From positions 1-13,649 of the forward strand of contig CAZMEY010000016.1 of NCBI GenBank assembly GCA_964565435.1: 13,649 nucleotides of DNA, in the 5' to 3' direction. This document shows, piece after piece, positions 1 to 6,371 of this stretch. The notes beneath the pieces were generated by a model. It saw nothing but the letters and a program-made list of their open reading frames with translations, did not search any database and was not told where the DNA came from. Made by a program: the position numbers and the translations under genes. This DNA comes from JAQTTT01 sp964565435. GTDB taxonomy: Archaea > Nanobdellota > Nanobdellia > Tiddalikarchaeales > Tiddalikarchaeaceae. The number at the start of each line of letters is the position of its first letter. The stretch's first letter is position 1.

Positions 1-30
1 GACCAGGAAGAAGTTTTTCAGGATATTTAA
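1..30 (+). CDS. Possible 3' end of an unidentified gene
   Basis: The first nine codons of frame 1 read DQEEVFQDI and then reach TAA at 28-30. The stop overlaps the stop of the leftward KaiC-like gene by two bases, a tail-to-tail arrangement also seen at 2740/2743 and 4960/4970. The fragment is too short to identify, and another frame is also open here, so this is only a plausible gene tail. Confidence 0.25.
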   Translation, partial: DQEEVFQDI

Positions 31-719
31 TAAATCATTTCGAATCCTGCTTTTGTCAATTTTATTTTAAAATTCTTTTGTTCAACAGATTTTGGGAAAG
101 ACACTATTTTCATATTTAAATCCTCATCAATGCTTATTGTTCCATCCATCATTTGCCTAACAGTGCTTACAAATTTTGAGTCATGCATATCATTTACCAG
201 CAAAAAAAAGCCTATGCCTTTGCTTGATTTTATCTTCGCGGTTATAACGCTTAAAAACCTGAAAATTGCATCGTTGGAATTATAAAGGGTTAATACGGAT
301 ATTGAATCAAAAAACACCTTGAATGAATTGCTTTTTTTCAAAAAAAAAGAAGATACATTGCTTATGAATATGCTCATGTCAGTCAATGCAACAGGCCCGC
401 TTATCCTCTTTATTGATGCTGTGTCTTTTGCGTTTATTTTTGATTTTGCGCTATAGCCGTCAACCCATTTTACCATTCCTTTTTTTTCAAAAGAATCAAT
501 ATCAAGCCCGTAATTTTTTGCCTTTTCTTTAAGCATTTCGGGTGAATCATTTAAGGATATGAACATTCCTGGTATTGAATTTTTAAGCCCGCATTCGAGG
601 AATTGCAATCCCAGCAATCTTGATTCGATTATTGGAGGAGTTATCAAAACAATGCATGAGCCTGCAGGAATATCGCACAATGCTTCGCATTTGCTTTTTC
701 GCTTTTTTTCGGCAGCCAT
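27..719 (-). CDS. KaiC/RAD55-like RecA-fold protein with degenerate Walker A
   Basis: This 230-residue protein follows the plan of archaeal RAD55/KaiC-like ATPases. It has a short N-terminus, an IPAGSCIVL strand (residues 17-25), and a QFLECGLKN...GMFISLNDSP segment at 39-60 typical of the family, followed by EMLKEKAKNYGLDI. A Walker B-like strand with an acidic end lies at 133-141 (FKVFFDSIS, D138). The P-loop position reads TPPIIESR (27-34) and lacks the GxxxxGK[ST] pattern, so ATP hydrolysis is doubtful. It may be a non-catalytic regulatory or scaffold member. ATG at 719 is preferred because a TATA-like box lies 29 nt upstream. Upstream in-frame starts are ATG at 737 and 743 and TTG at 761, but they sit on or next to that box. 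No operon partner is visible in the window. Confidence 0.68.
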   Translation of the reverse strand: MAAEKKRKSKCEALCDIPAGSCIVLITPPIIESRLLGLQFLECGLKNSIPGMFISLNDSPEMLKEKAKNYGLDIDSFEKKGMVKWVDGYSAKSKINAKDTASIKRISGPVALTDMSIFISNVSSFFLKKSNSFKVFFDSISVLTLYNSNDAIFRFLSVITAKIKSSKGIGFFLLVNDMHDSKFVSTVRQMMDGTISIDEDLNMKIVSFPKSVEQKNFKIKLTKAGFEMIY

Positions 720-743
720 TTTATTTAAAAATGACATGCCCAT

Positions 744-753
744 ATATTTTAAA
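744..753 (-). promoter_or_regulatory. TATA box of the KaiC-like gene
   Basis: The minus strand reads TTTAAAATAT, centred about 29 nt before ATG 719. The spacing suits a leaderless transcript starting at that ATG and would exclude the earlier in-frame starts. Confidence 0.5.
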
Positions 754-790
754 TCTTTCAAAAAAAAAAATTAATGGCAATCTCAAAACT

Positions 791-799
791 CTTAAAAAC
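791..799 (+). promoter_or_regulatory. TATA box of the PAC2 operon
   Basis: CTTAAAAAC is centred about 26 nt before the ATG at 821. No Shine-Dalgarno sequence precedes that ATG, which fits leaderless translation. Confidence 0.55.
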
Positions 800-820
800 A
801 GCCATTAATTATATAATTGC

Positions 821-1573
821 ATGAAAGTAAGGGATAGGATAAAAATAATAATTGATTCTAAAAAAAAAATCAGCAATCCCTTGTTTATTGTGGGATTTCA
901 GGGAGTTGGAATGGTAGGCACTTTGGCTTCGCAGCATTTGGCTGATTCATTGGATTGCGAATTAATTGGCCATATTGAGTCAGAATATTTACCTCCTATT
1001 GCCATATTGAATAATAGCACTTTGACTTTCCCTATAAGGATTTATTATCATAAGAAAAATAATATGGTTATTATTAGCAGCGAAGTGCCTGTATCCAGCG
1101 AGTTCGCTTTTGAGATGAGCCACGACATTGCTGAATTGATGAGCAAATTCAAAGCAAAGGATATAATAGTTCTTGAAGGATTGGTTTCCAGAAGCGAGTC
1201 GCCAAATCATTCAAAAATCTTTGGCGTGCCCATCAATGAAAAGATGAAATCTTACTTAATGGGAAACAAGGTTGAAGTGATACCTAATGGGGCAATACTT
1301 GGAGTTGCTGGAAGCGTTTTATTATCAAGTGTCCAGAACGGTTTTTCAGGCTATGCTTTAATGGCTGAAAGCCACCTTAATTTGCCTGATGCCTCTGCTG
1401 CAAGCGCCATTTTGAAAAAACTGTCAGATATTTTGAAATTAAAAATTGACACTAAGGAATTGGACAAGAAGGGATTGGATGTTGACAGGAAAGTGAAAGA
1501 TATTATGTCAAGCATGCCTAAGTTTAGCAAGAAAGACGATTCTGATAATAGTTCCAAAATCCTTTATGGTTGA
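821..1573 (+). CDS. PAC2-family protein, PbaB-like proteasome assembly/activator homologue
   Basis: The 250-residue protein has the PAC2 signature: a first strand and glycine-rich turn NPLFIVGFQGVGMVG (19-33), SEYLPPIAIL around 54-63, and VIISSEVPV and IIVLEGLVSR in the middle. A conserved PNGAILGVAGSVL segment and the ESHLNLPDA motif follow. Archaeal PAC2 homologues such as Pyrococcus PbaA and PbaB associate with the 20S proteasome, and PbaB uses a C-terminal HbYX tail. This protein ends in ILYG, and its last three residues, L-Y-G, fit hydrophobic-Tyr-X. A charged, probably flexible linker (about residues 225-246) precedes the tail, as expected for docking into alpha-ring pockets. It is the first gene of an apparent operon, and its end overlaps the HAD gene by 8 nt. 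Family assignment is secure; proteasome binding is inferred. Confidence 0.88.
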   Translation: MKVRDRIKIIIDSKKKISNPLFIVGFQGVGMVGTLASQHLADSLDCELIGHIESEYLPPIAILNNSTLTFPIRIYYHKKNNMVIISSEVPVSSEFAFEMSHDIAELMSKFKAKDIIVLEGLVSRSESPNHSKIFGVPINEKMKSYLMGNKVEVIPNGAILGVAGSVLLSSVQNGFSGYALMAESHLNLPDASAASAILKKLSDILKLKIDTKELDKKGLDVDRKVKDIMSSMPKFSKKDDSDNSSKILYG

Positions 1574-2207
1574 AGAAAAAATGCTCATTATTCTTGACTT
1601 GGACGGCACTATTGTTGACAGCGAAACTGCTCATTTTAACAGCTTTGTCAAGGCAATTAATAAAGCTGGACATGATTTAAGTATTGCGCAAAAAAAAGGC
1701 ATCAAAAGCAAGTTCGGGATGAGCTCTAAAGAGATAATCAAAGGTGCTTTGCCAAGCATATCAAATGAAGAGATTATAAGAATATCTCATGATGTAAAAA
1801 GCATTAGCTCAAAAGAAGAGATTAATAAAGTCAGATTCATTAAGGGAGCAAAAGAGTTTTTGGACAATAATAAAAAAATCCATGATTTGGCTTTGGCTAC
1901 GAATTCATCCAAAGAGTTCACAATCAATTGCCTCAACTTTTTGGGGATATATGATTATTTTAAGATAATAATAACTGCTTCTGATACTAAAGCACCAAAG
2001 CCTGATTCTGAGATGGTTAATATAATATTAAAGGAGTTAAAATATAAAAAAGAGAATTGTGTCTTTATAGGTGATTCAATATTTGATTACTATGCAGCAA
2101 AGAGTGCCAATGTAAGATTTATTGCAGTATTAAAGGAAAGCGATTATAAGAAAGAATTAAAAGCTTTGGCAGAGTGCTATGATTATTTGTCAGAGGTGAA
2201 ATTATGA
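1566..2207 (+). CDS. HAD-superfamily phosphatase, phosphoglycolate phosphatase-like
   Basis: All four HAD motifs are present in this 213-residue protein. Motif I is DLDGT with nucleophile D11 and acid/base D13, motif II is ATNSS (T112), motif III is APKP (K145), and motif IV is GDSIFD (D170, D174). A helical C1 cap lies between motifs I and II (about 20-90), as in beta-phosphoglucomutase/phosphoglycolate phosphatase-like enzymes. It should be a Mg-dependent phosphomonoesterase or phosphomutase, but the substrate cannot be read from sequence. The ATG at 1566 overlaps the PAC2 gene. An ATG at 1581 (MLIILDLDGT) is an equally good start and has a weak GGTTGA upstream. The stop overlaps the next start as ATGA, suggesting coupled translation. 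Confidence 0.88.
   Translation: MVEEKMLIILDLDGTIVDSETAHFNSFVKAINKAGHDLSIAQKKGIKSKFGMSSKEIIKGALPSISNEEIIRISHDVKSISSKEEINKVRFIKGAKEFLDNNKKIHDLALATNSSKEFTINCLNFLGIYDYFKIIITASDTKAPKPDSEMVNIILKELKYKKENCVFIGDSIFDYYAAKSANVRFIAVLKESDYKKELKALAECYDYLSEVKL
2193..2199 (+). promoter_or_regulatory. Ribosome binding site of the half-size MFS gene
   Basis: GAGGTGA lies four bases before ATG 2204, inside the end of the HAD gene. It matches the anti-Shine-Dalgarno region of archaeal 16S rRNA and shows that this downstream gene can be initiated within the operon. Confidence 0.6.
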
Positions 2208-2740
2208 ATAAGGATTTTCAAAGATTGACATTCATTGATTCAATGTGGTTTTTTTTCAGCGGATTAATGGCTCCATTCTTAACAATTTATTTTAACGGAT
2301 TTGGCGGGCTCAATGAGGTTGGAATAAGCGTTGCTTTAAGATATTGCATTCAAGGGATTATTCCTCTACTTTTTTCAAGGATTTTCAAAAAAAGGCAAAC
2401 CAATATGAAAAAATGGTTCCTTATAGGGCAAACACTTGAAAGCGCTAGGGTTGCGTTATTCATCTTTGCCTCAAGCATGAATGATATTTATATTATCCAA
2501 TTGCTTGGAGGAATAACCTATTCATTCATTTCGCCAGCTTACCAGAAAATCTTTGTAAGCACTGGAAATGATGAGGATGACGATGCTTTCAGGGTGAGGG
2601 TTGGAGTGGTTAATTTATTCTTGGGGCTTAGCGCATTGGTTTCCGGCTTTGCCATAAATTATTTCGGCTTTGCCCCAGTGTTTATTGCATGGTCAGCAAT
2701 GGAATTGCTCTATGGATTATTCATTTATTTCCTTGTGTGA
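2204..2740 (+). CDS. Half-size MFS-like transporter (six membrane helices)
   Basis: The 178-residue protein has about six hydrophobic helices (roughly 8-31, 36-58, 69-88, 95-115, 131-152 and 155-177), half of a standard 12-helix major facilitator. The loop after helix 2, LFSRIFKKRQTNMKKW, has the basic character of the MFS motif between helices 2 and 3. An acidic stretch NDEDDD precedes helix 5. No second half follows: the gene stops two bases before the end of the convergent AMMECR1 gene. It could act as a homodimer, which would be analogous to ancestral half-transporters, or it could be a decayed gene. The ribosome binding site and ATGA coupling to the HAD gene suggest it is expressed. The substrate is unknown. 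Confidence 0.65.
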   Translation: MNKDFQRLTFIDSMWFFFSGLMAPFLTIYFNGFGGLNEVGISVALRYCIQGIIPLLFSRIFKKRQTNMKKWFLIGQTLESARVALFIFASSMNDIYIIQLLGGITYSFISPAYQKIFVSTGNDEDDDAFRVRVGVVNLFLGLSALVSGFAINYFGFAPVFIAWSAMELLYGLFIYFLV

Positions 2741-2742
2741 AA

Positions 2743-3270
2743 TCACTCTTTTTCAATTGCCACAGTGTAATAATACACTTTTGATTGTTTCCAAGCGGAT
2801 TTGCCAAGCCCTGCTTTCAGGCTTAACTCTTCCAAGAATTGCTCTTTCTTGGGCAATTGCTCCCAAACTTGGGGCAAAAAAGTTGCGCTTCTGCCCTTGC
2901 TTTGGAGGATTATGCCATAATCTTTCTTGATTTTTCTTAAAAGCTCTGCAGGGGTTTTGAACTTAATCTCTATTGGCTCGCTTAAGATTGAAATCTCTAT
3001 CTTCATATTGCTTAATTCGGCTTTTGTTAGAGGAGGAAACCTTGGGTCATTGAATGCTGAATTAATGGCATTATCAACAACATCCTGCCACAATGACTTA
3101 ATTGGCGCAAGGGAGCCCATGCATCCGCGCAGCTTGCCATTAATGGTTAAAGTGACAAAGCAGGATTTTTTGTCATAATATTTCTTCCTTTCAGAGCAGT
3201 TGGGCATGTATTTATCGTTGCTGAAATATTTTTCTATTGCTTTTCTCGCAATCTCTATTAAAGACATCAT
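2743..3270 (-). CDS. AMMECR1-domain protein (AmmeMemoRadiSam system protein A)
   Basis: The 175-residue protein contains the hallmark AMMECR1 motif LRGCMGS (47-53) after a strand FVTLTINGK. It also has an NAINSAFNDPRFPPL segment and the C-terminal FLPQVWEQLPKKEQFLEELSLKAGL block typical of the family. This domain is found alone in eukaryotes (human AMMECR1). In prokaryotes it often sits beside a radical SAM enzyme and a MEMO homologue, as it does here. The conserved Cys50 in the pocket is a likely functional residue, but the biochemical activity is not established. The start directly follows the radical SAM stop, with a GGAGG-type ribosome binding site before it, so the two genes are co-transcribed. 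A second ATG one codon inside is an alternative start. Confidence 0.92.
   Translation of the reverse strand: MMSLIEIARKAIEKYFSNDKYMPNCSERKKYYDKKSCFVTLTINGKLRGCMGSLAPIKSLWQDVVDNAINSAFNDPRFPPLTKAELSNMKIEISILSEPIEIKFKTPAELLRKIKKDYGIILQSKGRSATFLPQVWEQLPKKEQFLEELSLKAGLGKSAWKQSKVYYYTVAIEKE
2764..2782 (+). terminator. Possible hairpin terminator after the PAC2 operon
   Basis: AGTGTA-ATAA-TACACT forms a perfect six-pair stem and is followed by TTTT, 24-42 nt after the half-MFS stop. It lies in the antisense of the AMMECR1 C-terminus, where it encodes VYYYT, so it may be a coding coincidence. Confidence 0.3.
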
Positions 3271-4260
3271 TTAAAAAACTCCCTCCACTTTTGATTTGCA
3301 ATACTCGCACTTCCCTTTTTTAATATTCACTATTGAGTCATATCCTATTCTTTTAATAATTACTTTTTTACAAAAATGGCAAATAGTATTGCTTGATGCG
3401 CCAATGTTTCCCAAATAAACATTTATTAAATGCTTTTTCGCCATGTCTTGCGCATCTCTCATGGACTGCATTGGAGTTGGAGGCTCTTTAGACAAATAGC
3501 TTGGAAAATATCTTGACAAATGCAAGGGAATGTTTTCATCAACGCTTTTTATGAATTTGGCTATTTGTTCAGCCTCTTTGGCTGAATCATTCTTGCCAGG
3601 AATAAGTAATGTTGTTATTTCAACCCATATACCCAATTCATGCGCAAGCCTTATTGTTTCAAGCACTGGATTTAATCTTGCCTTGCATTCTTTTTTGTAA
3701 AAATTATCATTAAAGGATTTTAAGTCAATATTCATTGCATCAATTAATTTGCCTGCCTTGCTTAATGCCTCTTTGGACATGTATCCATTAGTGACCCAAA
3801 TATTTTTTAATCCCTTTTTGCGAGCAAGCTTCATAACATCCATCCAGTATTCTATTGCAATTGTCGGCTCATTGTAAGTGTATGCTATGCTTTTGCTTTT
3901 GGAATCAATTGCCTGCTTGACTATTAATTCAGGGCTTAATTCATCGCCCAATTCATAATTCTTTTCCTGAGAGATTTCCCAATTTTGGCAGAAACTGCAT
4001 TTGAAATTGCAGCCAATAGTTCCAATGGAATAAGCATTTGTGCCTGGCAAGAAATGGTATAATGGCTTTTTCTCCACAGGGTCAATATTTTGCGAAATCA
4101 CTTTGCCATAAACCATTAAAAATAATTTTCCATCAATATTTTTTCTCACACCGCAAATTCCGCTTTTTCCCCCATTAATTATGCAGTAATGATTGCAAGC
4201 AATGCATTTAACCTTGTTTTTTTCCAATTTTTCATAGAATATACATTCTTGGGCAGGCAT
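3271..4260 (-). CDS. amrS: AmmeMemoRadiSam system radical SAM enzyme
   Basis: This 329-residue protein is a radical SAM enzyme of the pyruvate-formate-lyase-activating type. The cluster-binding CNFKCSFC motif gives C84, C88 and C91. The sequence just after it, QNWEISQ, and the later YTYNEPTI (127-134) are typical of this subfamily. An N-terminal cysteine set (C19, C22, C26, C36) precedes the SAM domain. A C-terminal pair of CxxC motifs (C294/C297 and C318/C321) could bind zinc or a second cluster. The family member next to AMMECR1 and MEMO genes is known as the AmmeMemoRadiSam system enzyme; its substrate is unknown. It is the first gene of the leftward pair and has its own TATA box facing away from the MEMO gene. 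Family assignment is secure; the reaction is not. Confidence 0.93.
   Translation of the reverse strand: MPAQECIFYEKLEKNKVKCIACNHYCIINGGKSGICGVRKNIDGKLFLMVYGKVISQNIDPVEKKPLYHFLPGTNAYSIGTIGCNFKCSFCQNWEISQEKNYELGDELSPELIVKQAIDSKSKSIAYTYNEPTIAIEYWMDVMKLARKKGLKNIWVTNGYMSKEALSKAGKLIDAMNIDLKSFNDNFYKKECKARLNPVLETIRLAHELGIWVEITTLLIPGKNDSAKEAEQIAKFIKSVDENIPLHLSRYFPSYLSKEPPTPMQSMRDAQDMAKKHLINVYLGNIGASSNTICHFCKKVIIKRIGYDSIVNIKKGKCEYCKSKVEGVF
3278..3286 (-). promoter_or_regulatory. Ribosome binding site of the AMMECR1 gene
   Basis: The minus strand reads GGAGGGAGT inside the end of the radical SAM gene. The GGAGG core is 11 nt before the first ATG (3270) and 14 nt before the second, which favours the first. 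Confidence 0.5.
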
Positions 4261-4263
4261 AGC

Positions 4264-4275
4264 ATTTTATTAATT
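4264..4275 (+). promoter_or_regulatory. TATA box of the MEMO gene
   Basis: ATTTTATTAATT is centred about 27 nt before ATG 4296. It lies inside a 35-bp divergent intergenic region whose other half holds the promoter of the radical SAM gene. Confidence 0.5.
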
Positions 4276-4279
4276 ATTG

Positions 4280-4293
4280 ATTTATTAAATAAG
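4280..4293 (-). promoter_or_regulatory. TATA box of the radical SAM-AMMECR1 pair
   Basis: The minus strand reads CTTATTTAATAAAT, centred about 27 nt before ATG 4260. The box runs almost to the ATG of the divergent MEMO gene, so the two promoters overlap and may compete or be co-regulated. Confidence 0.5.
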
Positions 4294-4295
4294 TT

Positions 4296-4970
4296 ATGAA
4301 TTGGTATCCCCAAAAAAAGGGAGAATTAAGCAAAATGATTGATGGATTCATTGATAAAGCCAATTTAAAAAAAATCAATGGAGTTATTGTGCCCCATGCC
4401 GGCTACGAGTTTTCAGGAAGCATTGCAGGAAAGGCTTACTCTTATGCCAAAGGGTTTGATAGCGCAATAGTTTTCGGGCCAAACCATTATGAATACTTCA
4501 GGGGCATAAAATGCCTGAAATCAGCAAAGACCCCATTAGGCAACTTATCAATCATCAAAAATGATTTTGAAACAATTGATTATGAGCATTCAGTGCAGAA
4601 CCAGCTGCCTTTCCTTAAATTTTTAGGAGTGAAAAAAGTCTTGCCTTTGGTTGTTGGAGATTTAAGCCAGACTGATGCAAAAAAAATAGCTATCCAATTT
4701 GCCGATTTTTCCGGCTTATTTGTCTTCTCAACTGATTTGTCCCATTTCTTTGAATATGATAAGGCTAAAAAGATTGATTTGGCATCAATTGAATCAATCA
4801 AAGAATTGGATGGAAACAATATTGATGCTTGCGGAATCAACGCTTTAAAGATATTTTTTGAATTGGCAAAAATAAAAAAATTCAAGCCAAAATTAATTGT
4901 TTACAAAAACTCAGGAGATATTGCTCTTGACAAATCATCAGTGGTTGGGTATGCGAGCTTTATTTTTTGA
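4296..4970 (+). CDS. amrB: MEMO-like protein (AmmeMemoRadiSam system protein B)
   Basis: This 224-residue protein has the MEMO family landmarks in order. They are PHAGYEFSG (H34), GPNHY (H64), EHSVQNQLPFL (97-107), STDLSHF (H150), a late ACG (C179) and YKNSGD...SSVVGYASF at the end. The three histidines and the cysteine correspond in position to the putative metal-site residues of human MEMO1, a homologue of non-haem iron dioxygenases that binds copper or iron. It is somewhat shorter than the usual 260-300 residues, mainly at the N-terminus. It is divergently transcribed from its radical SAM and AMMECR1 partners. The 3' end overlaps the convergent DUF192 gene by 11 nt. No catalytic activity is known for prokaryotic members. 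Confidence 0.92.
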   Translation: MNWYPQKKGELSKMIDGFIDKANLKKINGVIVPHAGYEFSGSIAGKAYSYAKGFDSAIVFGPNHYEYFRGIKCLKSAKTPLGNLSIIKNDFETIDYEHSVQNQLPFLKFLGVKKVLPLVVGDLSQTDAKKIAIQFADFSGLFVFSTDLSHFFEYDKAKKIDLASIESIKELDGNNIDACGINALKIFFELAKIKKFKPKLIVYKNSGDIALDKSSVVGYASFIF

Positions 4971-5292
4971 CGCTGATTTTATCCCCTTTTTTTATTTTGA
5001 AATTTGAGCCAACAGGGAACTCATAAACCCTTGCCTGAGCCCATATTGGGGAAAAAAACCTGCCTTTTTTGCATCTCTCCACCTTTAACACCCTGCCTTC
5101 CTTGTCAGTCCATGCAGCAATGAATTCAAAATTGACAAATACTGAGTCAAGCACTGAATCAGGAGCCATGTAAATTATAAAACAGTCATAAGGCTTGAAG
5201 GATTTCCTGAACCTTAAACCTATAGCACTTATTAGGTATTTGCAATCGCACGGGTTTTTCGCAGCAATTTTTCCATTCAACAATATTTTCAT
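4960..5292 (-). CDS. DUF192 family protein
   Basis: The 110-residue protein matches small archaeal DUF192 proteins. It has a short N-terminal strand, the SVFVNFEFIAAWTDKEGRVL segment (50-69) corresponding to the family's F-x-D-x-x-G-x-V core, and a PIWAQARVYEFPVG segment (82-95) equivalent to the A-x-x-VLELP-x-G motif. It ends with a KKGDKI turn. It lacks the signal peptide of many bacterial DUF192 proteins, so it is probably cytosolic. The function of the family is unknown. It has its own promoter, and its last codons overlap the end of the MEMO gene on the other strand. Confidence 0.75.
   Translation of the reverse strand: MKILLNGKIAAKNPCDCKYLISAIGLRFRKSFKPYDCFIIYMAPDSVLDSVFVNFEFIAAWTDKEGRVLKVERCKKGRFFSPIWAQARVYEFPVGSNFKIKKGDKISVKK
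4987..4998 (+). terminator. Oligo-T terminator after the MEMO gene
   Basis: Seven T, an A and four more T start 17 nt after the MEMO stop, with no stem needed. T-rich tracts of this kind end transcription in archaea. The tract lies within the antisense of the DUF192 C-terminus. Confidence 0.4.
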
Positions 5293-5313
5293 AATAATCT
5301 AAAAAACCGGCTG

Positions 5314-5323
5314 TTTTTTAATT
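5314..5323 (-). promoter_or_regulatory. TATA box of the DUF192 gene
   Basis: The minus strand reads AATTAAAAAA about 27 nt before ATG 5292. An inverted repeat, AAAAAAC-CGGCT-GTTTTTT (5301-5319), overlaps the downstream half and could be an operator or chance symmetry. Confidence 0.4.
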
Positions 5324-5353
5324 ATTACCATAAAACCCCCGGCATTCAAAAAG

Positions 5354-5365
5354 TTTATAAAAATA
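5354..5365 (+). promoter_or_regulatory. TATA box of the arginase-like gene
   Basis: TTTATAAAAATA is centred 26 nt before ATG 5385 but only 14 nt before ATG 5373. It therefore selects the later ATG as the translation start. Confidence 0.55.
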
Positions 5366-5384
5366 ATTATTTATGTCCGAATCA

Positions 5385-5704
5385 ATGGAGAATATTATTT
5401 TTGGAGGCTCGCCTAATAACCACCATTTAATTTTAGATTATTTGAAAAAAATGCCTGATGTTTCGCTTATAAGGGTTGACAACCATGAGGATTTTGTTAG
5501 GTCAGGATTCGGGTATTGCCTGCCTTGCGCTGATTATATGAGAAAAGTTTTCAGGGAGGATTATTTTAGCAATGTTTTGTGGATTCACTCCAATAGCCAT
5601 CATTGCGTTAGAAGCTATGAATCCTGGCATAAATTTATGGATTATTCATTTGATTCATTGGGTTGCGCCCTTGATTTTTCATCATATAAATCTCAAAAAA
5701 AAAT
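5385..5704 (+). CDS. Arginase/ureohydrolase-like protein, 3' part missing in gap
   Basis: The visible 106 residues resemble the N-terminal part of arginase-fold proteins. A strand ending in FGG (6-8) is followed by a helix ILDYLKK, then the strand LIRVDNHEDF (29-37), whose D32-x-H34-x-D36 matches the DxHxD metal motif. A YCLPCADYMRKVF stretch then stands where ureohydrolases have their SHGT helix. The first metal histidine of the usual GGDH motif is replaced: the sequence reads GGSPNNHH, although H13 or H14 could substitute. The second metal motif would lie in the assembly gap. An upstream ATG at 5373 sits too close to the TATA box. The C-terminal half cannot be assessed, so the reaction is open and the family call is tentative. 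Confidence 0.5.
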
Positions 5705-5804
5705 NNNNNNNNNNNNNNNNNNNNNNNNNNNNNNNNNNNNNNNNNNNNNNNNNNNNNNNNNNNNNNNNNNNNNNNNNNNNNNNNNNNNNNNNNNNNNNNN
5801 NNNN
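5705..5804. other. Assembly gap (100 N)
   Basis: A run of exactly 100 N, the conventional placeholder for a gap of unknown length. It hides the 3' ends of the convergent arginase-like and MarC genes, and any gene between them. Confidence 0.97.
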
Positions 5805-6331
5805 AATCCCGTGATTCTTGCAATCAAATAATGCACTCCCTCGTTTTTGGAATTGATTGACAAGAACTTGTATGAAAATATCATGAATAAATAGTTAATA
5901 GAGATTGCTATAATGCATAATAACGCTGAATAGATAAAGCTTGAATAGTTGCTGATAAGAGTTATTATGCTAATACTTGCAGGCCCGACAATCATTGGCA
6001 TGCCAATGCTTAAATACAGCGCGCTTTGGCTTTTGCTTTCAATATTGATAAACTCATCCTTGAATAAATAATTTATTCCAAAGAGTATTAAGCTTAATCC
6101 GCAAGCTATGAATAATGCTTCATTGCTTAATCCTAAAAGAGTTTTGAATATTATTGGCCCTATTATTGCAAATATTAAGATAAATATTAATCCTAAAATG
6201 TTGCTGTAATTTATTATATCAGTGATTTTTTTCTCATCCTTTATCTTCCTTGATAATTGGCTTGACAATAATGCCTTACTGAAAGGGTTAAGCGCCACAA
6301 TAAGCATTACCAAATCAAATAAAAATGACAT
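5805..6331 (-). CDS. MarC-family (UPF0056) membrane protein, C-terminus in gap
   Basis: The visible 175 residues cover most of a MarC/UPF0056 protein (usually about 200-220 residues). An N-terminal helix bears the conserved NPFSKA (15-20, family NP[FI]G). A basic loop, helices at about 44-64 and 71-90, and the family motif MPMIVGPASIS (111-121) at the start of the next helix follow. A further helix lies at about 134-156. The last transmembrane helix should be in the gap. MarC proteins are integral membrane proteins of unsettled function; an early link with multiple antibiotic resistance was not upheld. The gene has its own promoter just downstream of the HD gene. Confidence 0.78.
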
Positions 6332-6356
6332 AATTAAATAATGAATTTAGGATTAA

Positions 6357-6365
6357 TTATAAAAC
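6357..6365 (-). promoter_or_regulatory. TATA box of the MarC gene
   Basis: The minus strand reads GTTTTATAA, centred about 30 nt before ATG 6331 and between the HD gene stop and the MarC start. Confidence 0.5.
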
Positions 6366-6371
6366 TTGCCT

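Noticed and set aside
761..770. Ten-T tract on the minus strand as a terminator
   Set aside because: It lies upstream of the KaiC-like gene, and no leftward gene precedes it. It is probably promoter-proximal A/T sequence.
2670..2930. Rightward frame that might be the missing second half of the MFS protein
   Set aside because: Its translation is not hydrophobic in an MFS pattern. It lies opposite the well-conserved AMMECR1 C-terminus, so it is an antisense shadow.
5805..5831. Continuation of the arginase-like gene after the gap (NPVILAIK)
   Set aside because: The sequence is the antisense of the MarC gene, and frame across 100 placeholder N has no meaning.
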